Shown here piece after piece: positions 58,901 to 64,000 of a DNA stretch of 64,000 nucleotides. The stretch lies in assembly GCA_017163975.1 (NCBI GenBank), contig JAFFSR010000306.1, forward strand, positions 248,001 through 312,000, read 5' to 3'. Each line of letters opens with the position of its first letter. The first letter of the stretch is position 1. The notes under the pieces were generated by a model, which did no database searches, had not been told where the DNA came from, and was given only the letters and a program-made list of their open reading frames with translations. The stretch comes from Anastatus disparis (Eukaryota; Arthropoda; Insecta; Hymenoptera; Eupelmidae). A program made the translations under genes and the position numbers.

Positions 58901-59465
58901 CTTTTTTTGTCGGTCTGACGTAAAGATACAATATTTTTTTCGTCATTGCCCTTTTAATACATAAAATAATATTATGTGACACGTTATACCCTTGTCCGAC
59001 ATATGGTAATCACGAAACCATACCTCGTAACAATGACATGTTCCGATTGTCAGACTGAAAAAAATCTGCGGAAAATTTGTCGGACATTACGATCTTATGG
59101 TTTCGTAATTAATTATCAAGTAATCCCATAAAAATTGGCTATTTGGTCATCGCATAATATAACCCCGTCCTATCGACATAATTCAAATGGTAGACTCATC
59201 TAACGCAGAATTATTTTTGTCGGCCATACATTATTTGATTTTTGTTATAAAAATATCTTTTAGTTCCATGTAAAAAAAAGTATGTGGTCATTGCATAACA
59301 ATACATCGTCGAATCGACATGTTTAATAATTAATTTTTAAAAAACGCAGCGGTTTCGAAAGTTTTCGTAGATGAAAAGTTTGGTAGACTTGACAAAATGA
59401 AGCCGCTTACAAAGTTCTAAGTATGTGGTAATCATTTTTTGAAAAGGGTTCTGTACTGCGGACTA
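55946..59465. mobile_element. 3.5-kb foldback in gag, TTT duplication
   Basis: The ends TAGTCCGCAGTACAGAACC and its inverse flank arms of about 550 bp (55946-56475 and about 58905-59465). Shared inner blocks are AAGTTTGGTAGAC (in either sense), AACATGTCATTGTTACG and CCGACAATCGGAACATG-like. TTT stands on both sides (55943-55945 and 59466-59468). Counting bases, deleting the element plus one TTT returns the flanking gag to one frame. The interior is AT-rich, holds the TTAA-flanked foldback 57837-58523 and a GTGTCGTATACGACAC palindrome near 57680, and has no gene. Confidence 0.85.
57837..58523. mobile_element. 687-bp foldback with TTAA duplication, nested in a foldback
   Basis: It starts GGGGACCAGGTACTATTAAA and ends with the inverse (one base differs in the first 20). 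TTAA flanks at 57833-57836 and 58524-58527. The arms of about 260-300 bp share ACAGATTGGTCGCAA and TATCTATCTTAAAAATTCAA-like blocks (inverse). No coding capacity. Confidence 0.85.
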
Positions 59466-60289
59466 TTTCGAAACATAACCTGGAAACGTGGTTTGATTTA
59501 TTTGAAACTCAGGCTAAATTGCAAAATGTTACGAATGAGAGCGTGGCGTTCGTACTACTTATAAACAATTTGGATAGTAACGTAGTTCGTGGAACATCGA
59601 ATTGAGTAGAAACATTAAAACCGGGAAATAGATATAACGGGTTTAATAAATCATTTAGAAAATTTCGGGCACACGGAGAAAAACCGACATAATATTTAAG
59701 AGAATTGCTCGACGTGGCAGATGGTAAAATAGAACGCGAGGTTATCTTAAGGTTATGGAAATATAACCTTCCACCGGGTATTAAATCGCATCTGGTGGGA
59801 GAAATAAATCTAAGAAACAAAGAAACCGTGGTAAAAAACGCGGATGAAGTATACAAAAATAAATGTGAGGAAGAGGTCGGTAAAATGGTTAATATAGCAA
59901 GCCACAGATAATGTAGGTATTGAGGCTCATATTGAAGCTGTTATCAAGAAGACGCTTGGTAAAGTAGGGAATGAATTTAGAAGTAGAGGACGTTCACGAA
60001 CTTATAATCGGAATAACAACAAACGTTATTGTGTATATCACGCGAAATATGGAAAAAGCGCGTATTGATGCTTAGAACCATGCGATTGGATTAATTATGA
60101 GAAAAAGCATGAACCTGTTCCACCTACCATAGATAAAAAAAGTCAAGGGTCTAAATCACCCATACGCGGGGTAGTAAGAAGTAATAGCATTAGAAAAGAA
60201 GGAAGCCAAACGCGAAATAATAATAAAGATAAAGTATATTTAAACTCTCGAACCGGTGAGTAGAGGGGGCAACCTCGCCGGATACAGAA

Positions 60290-60545
60290 AAAATACGCCT
60301 TCATGTCGTGGATAAAGTAGTCGACGAAACATTTTTAGTAGATACGGGTGCGAAAGTATCATCAGTTCCAAGAAAGAAGAATAGTAAAAAAAAGCAGCGC
60401 GCGTTAAATTGTACGCAGCGAACAATACGCAAATAGATACATATGGTATAGTATACAGGGAATTAGACTTCGGGTTAAAAAATAAGATCAATGGACGTTT
60501 ATTGTAGCAGACGTACCATACGCGATACTAGGTGGTGACGTCATC
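60290..60545 (+). pseudogene. Protease of the CsRn1-like element
   Basis: In the frame of 60341 the active-site motif LVDTGAKVSSVP is intact. A flap-like and C-terminal part follows after a frame change, with RELDFGLKN and YAILGGDVIKHY near 60520-60550. Upstream and downstream are in different frames. Aspartic protease of gypsy type. Confidence 0.7.
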
Positions 60546-60557
60546 AAGCACTACCAT

Positions 60558-63500
60558 TTGCTTCCAGATCTGACCCGACGGGAGCTGGTGGGCACAAAAA
60601 CTGGTGAGTCAGTCGCGGGCACTGCAAAGAAAGTAACGTATGTGCAGGTGTCGTTAATAGACCCAAAGAATAGGTACGCACATATAATAAAAGAATTTCC
60701 ATCAGTACTTGGGCTTGAAAAGCCAACAATTAAAAGAAAAGTGGATGTGTACCACCATATCACCACAGTTGGACCGCCGGTAATGCAGAAACCGCGCAGA
60801 TTGGCACCTAATAAGCTGCAGGCGGCAAAGCAGGAATTTAAGAGATGGTGTAAAGGAGGTATTCGCCAACCTTCAAAAAGCCCTTGGGCTACACCTATCC
60901 ATATGGTCCCCAAGAAAAATGGTAAGTGGAGGATCTGTGGCGAATATAGGAAGTTCAACACAGTCATGGTACCAGATAAGTACCCTATTCCCAATCTCCA
61001 GGATTTTGCATATAATCTAGAAGAGAAAAATATTTTTTTCGCACTCGACTTGGAGAAAGCATTTTTGCAGATCCCTATATTTCCAAAGGATGTACCAAAG
61101 ACAGCGGTGACGACTCCATTCAAACTTTATGAGTTCCTAGTGATGACATTCGGATTTCGGAATGCCGCACAGACATTTTAGCGATACATAAACCAGGCCG
61201 TGGGTGACCTAGACTTTGTGTTCGCATTCGTTGATGATATCTTGGTTGCATCTTCATCAGACGAGAAGCATTAAGAACATCTTAAGGTCGCCCTAGAGAG
61301 GTTAGAGAAATTCCACCTCAAATTGAACATAGATGAATGTCAGTTCAGAGTCGATAAACTTATCTTCTTGGGCCATTTAATCGATAGAAATGGATTCAAA
61401 CCAGATCCATCTAAGGTCGAAGCGATACAAGCCTTTAAGAAGCCTCAGACAAAAGACGAGATGCGTCGATTTCTAGGAATGATATACTTTTACAGAAAGA
61501 GCTTACCAAGAGCCGCAGAAGTACAGAGACATCTGATAGCTATGATAAAGGATATTAAGAAGAAGGACAAAAGACCCGTGGAATGGACCGAAGAAGCAGA
61601 ACTAGCATTCAAGACAATTAAAGAAGAATTAGCAAATATTGCGTATCTTGCGTTTCCAGTTAAGAATGCGGAGATTAGGTTAGTTACAGATGCGTCAAAT
61701 TTCGCTATGGGCGCAACCTTAGAGCAAAAAGTAGACAATACGTAGAAGCCGCTAGCTTTCTTTTCAAAAAAATTTACCCCCGCACAATCAAATTACAGCA
61801 CGTATGATCGAGAGTTAATGGCTATTTATGAGGCCATCAAGTATTTTGGTTACTACTTGGAGGGTAGAGAATTTAAGGTATGCACAGACCATGGACCACT
61901 GGTACATGTGTTGAGTAAGAGTTTAGATAGCTACACAGCATTGCAAGCGAGGAAGTTAACGTATATCGCAGAATATAATGTAAAAATCTGCTATTTACCA
62001 GGAGAAAATAACGTAGTGGCAGACGCATTGTTCAGAGTTGATGATTTTCGATTTCCGACAATATTTTCGTTAGATGAAATAGCTAGACAGCAAAGGGAAG
62101 ATCAACAATTGCAGGATATAATAAATAATCCGCAACATCAATTAAAACTGGTAAAATTGCAGTATGGCATAGACAACACGCCATTTTATTGCGAAATAGC
62201 AAAACTCTCTCAGACCGTATATACCGGAGGCACTGAGCAGCCATCTTTGAACACTTTCATAGCAAAGCACATCCATCTGCTAGGTCAACTAGTAAGATGA
62301 TAAGGAAGCAGTACGCGTGGCCAAATATGAACAGGCAGATAACATCCTGGTGCAGAGCATGCATGGAATGCCAACGATCGAAAGTAACTAGGAAAAACAA
62401 ATTTTTACCTATGAAATTTAGCGAACCAGATGGACGGTTCACCCACGTGCATGTCGATTAAGTTAGTCCGTTTCCGCCTAGCGAAGATTACAGATATCTT
62501 GTGACCATGATAGACAGGTATACTAGGTGGACGGAGGCGGTGCCCGTATACAACGCATCGGCTTCTTTTGTCGCACGCGCTTCTTATGACACGTGGGTGT
62601 CTCGTTTTGGTGCACCTGTCATCATTTCTACGGATCAAGGCAAGCAGTTTGAGTCCGGCATTTTTCAGGCACTGTTACAACTGATTGGATGTAAGAGAGT
62701 ACGTACTACGGCATACTATCCAGCCACGAACGGCATGGTGGAGCGATGGCACCGTGATCTTAAGGCAGCATTAATGTGCCATATGAAAGGTCGGGAATGG
62801 ACCAGAACCCTCTCGACTGTTTTATTAGGGTTGAGAACGCGTTTAAGAAAAGATACGGAAGCCAGTCGAGCGGAATTTCTTTATGGACCAACGCTCACCA
62901 TACTAGGCGACATGAGCGAGTTCAGAGAGATAAATGCAAGAGAACAAGATCTATTTTTGGCAGAATTTAGAGAATACATGAGGCAGGTGAGACCTGCACC
63001 TGTAATACACAACCATTCAGGAAAAACATTCGTGTTCAAGGATCTAGTGAATTGTACACATGTGTTAGAAAAAATAAAAGCAGTTGAACTACCTTTTGTG
63101 CAACCATATTCAGGACCATACAAGGTTATCCCTAGGCATGAAAATGGCCGTAATTACGTTATAAAAAAAGGTGATAAAGACGTAACCGTGAATGTGGAAA
63201 GATTGAAACCAGTCTATTGTTTAGCAAATGAAGTTGAGCCACAGGAAAGCGAATCAGGTAGGCAAGTAGCACCTCAGAGTAGTTACCAAATAAACAGCGG
63301 CAACAGAGAACTGAGTGAGAATAATAATATAATAGAGGAAGAAAATGTCGTAGTAACCGAAGCTCAGATCCACAATGAGGCTCCATCCACAGATGGGGAA
63401 GATTATAAGATAACTGGAGCATTGGACAAAGGTAACCAGATACAGAAAGTACCAGAGTATAATTTTAACGAAGTAAGTAATAACGAATACGACGAGCTCA

Positions 63501-63658
63501 ATAAAGAGCAAATAGACATTACGGATACGTGTAAGGAGACAGGTAACCTATCAAATGATAAAGGAATTAAAAAAACCAGTAACAGGGTAGAGCACGAGAC
63601 AATAGGTAGCGAGAAAAATAATGAAAATAATAAAAGAGAGAGAGAGATTTATAACTAA
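60558..63658 (+). pseudogene. RT, RNase H and integrase of the CsRn1-like element
   Basis: One frame holds RT and RNase H with only three stops (61179, 61272, 61743). RT motifs are PWATPIHMVPKKNGKWRICG, ALDLEKAFLQIP and the catalytic FVDDILVA (61224-61247). RNase H shows LVTDASNFAMGATLEQ, YDRELMAIYEAIKYF and CTDHGPLVHVL. The frame slips near 62290. The integrase then has the HHCC region (CRACMECQRSK), a stop at 62459 next to the first catalytic position, then TDQGKQFES and NGMVERWHRDLK. The GPY-type module (QPYSGPYKV) and a long acidic/asparagine-rich tail end at 63658. All three integrase acidic positions are readable. Comparatively recent decay. Confidence 0.85.
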
Positions 63659-64000
63659 TATTCTGAGACACAGAAAAATAGAGAATGTAATGTTAAATAG
63701 AAAAAATAATTGTAAAAAAAGGTTAGATTTTGTACAACAGTGTCTCACTTTAAAGTAAAATGTGATTATTTTTAGGTAATATTGTAATGCATTGATACTA
63801 ATAATGTTTGTTTTTATGTTATATATAGGTGAAGCTGATTGGGCTCTCCTCTGATATTTATATTGCTAAAGAGTTCCGTTAGCCGAGCCGAGATGTTTTT
63901 ACTGGAAGAAATGGCCAGAGACCTATTGTATAAAATCAATGAGACGCACGATCTTACCAGAAAAAGCGGAATACAGATTGGCGCAAGAATCTACAACTAA
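63659..64000 (+). other. Region after pol, no clear gene
   Basis: AT-rich. A small open frame at 63893-64000 (MFLLEEMARDLLYKINETHD...) ends exactly at the window edge and has codon balance better than its surroundings. It might be part of a downstream untranslated region, a second gene or chance. No LTR start like that at 53794 is visible. Confidence 0.3.

Larger units (their letters stand above)
55521..60290 (+). pseudogene. gag of the CsRn1-like element, split by a foldback
   Basis: The probable start is the ATG at 55521 (MATANTLTNVVLN). A stop after 23 codons and a frame change lead into 55624-55945, with a coiled-coil-like polar region up to the N-terminus of capsid. The foldback 55946-59465 interrupts there. 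Capsid resumes at 59466 (ETWFDLFETQAKL, LREL, LWKYNLPPGIKSHL) with stops near 59605 and 59690. After another frame change comes the zinc motif CVYHAKYGKS.YxCLEPCDW (60030-60090), with one stop inside. The CA and zinc-motif order is the usual one for this clade. Dead through several breaks. Confidence 0.75.
53794..64000 (+). mobile_element. CsRn1-like Ty3/gypsy element 3, runs past the window end
   Basis: A 354-bp 5' LTR, a primer-binding site starting TGGTGACCCCGAC, leader, broken gag, protease and a long pol are in gypsy order. The binding-site sequence is that expected for tRNA-Trp, used by the CsRn1 clade. The gag zinc motif of C-x3-H-x8-C type and the integrase tail (THVLEK..PYSGPYKV..VNVERLKP) also fit that clade. 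No 3' LTR is seen before 64000. A 3.5-kb foldback lies within gag. Reverse transcriptase to integrase is much less damaged than in the other two LTR elements. Confidence 0.8.

Noticed and set aside
63240..63658. Envelope-like gene after the integrase of the CsRn1-like element
   Set aside because: The tail is hydrophilic, with no signal peptide, membrane segment or cleavage-site pattern. It reads as an extension of pol.
1..64000. Prokaryotic operons, ribosome binding sites or phage genes
   Set aside because: Composition, LTR elements, LINE, Helitron and satellites are all eukaryotic, and no bacterial gene order is present.

Overview
The window is AT-rich DNA that looks like an arthropod, most likely insect, nuclear genome. 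It carries Ty3/gypsy elements with insect-type pol proteins, a CR1/L2-group LINE, a Helitron, (TA)n and (GT)n microsatellites, satellite monomers and many long foldback DNA elements. I found no intact host gene. Nearly every recognisable coding stretch is a broken transposable-element gene, so this reads as a repeat-rich island built by repeated nested insertion. The species cannot be named from the sequence alone.

Layout. 1-2253: end of a foldback element, then AT-rich DNA without a gene. 2254-6579: an unclassified DNA transposon with 31-bp terminal inverted repeats and a decayed transposase-like gene. 7009-11384: a hairpin repeat, then a foldback element holding a second foldback, a 1.48-kb solo LTR in (TA)n and two GC-rich hairpins. 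11663-17086: a cluster of foldbacks around a broken Ulp1-like protease gene. 17204-21600: a dead Helitron with its own foldback insertion. 21595-23420: a 21-bp minisatellite and small repeats. 23422-27540: a 5'-truncated LINE lying in a satellite with higher-order periodicity. 27541-51918: one foldback element enlarged to about 24 kb by nested insertions. These are a TTAA-flanked element that holds a gypsy element that holds another foldback and hairpins, then a second gypsy element on the minus strand with a foldback in its LTR, and two further small elements. 51940-53706: short palindromic repeat arrays and a zinc-finger remnant. 53794 to the window end: a third LTR element, CsRn1-like, whose gag is split by a 3.5-kb foldback that itself contains a TTAA-flanked foldback.

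The genes do not form a host pathway. The three LTR elements each encode gag, protease, reverse transcriptase, RNase H and integrase remnants. The LINE encodes a reverse transcriptase and the Helitron a Rep/helicase. The foldbacks have no transposase of their own, so they must have been moved by enzymes supplied elsewhere. The most useful content is the insertion order. Several insertions can be dated relative to each other because the target-site duplication is visible and the uninterrupted sequence survives, either as the opposite palindrome arm or as a gag reading frame. All alignments were made by eye and no database search was run.
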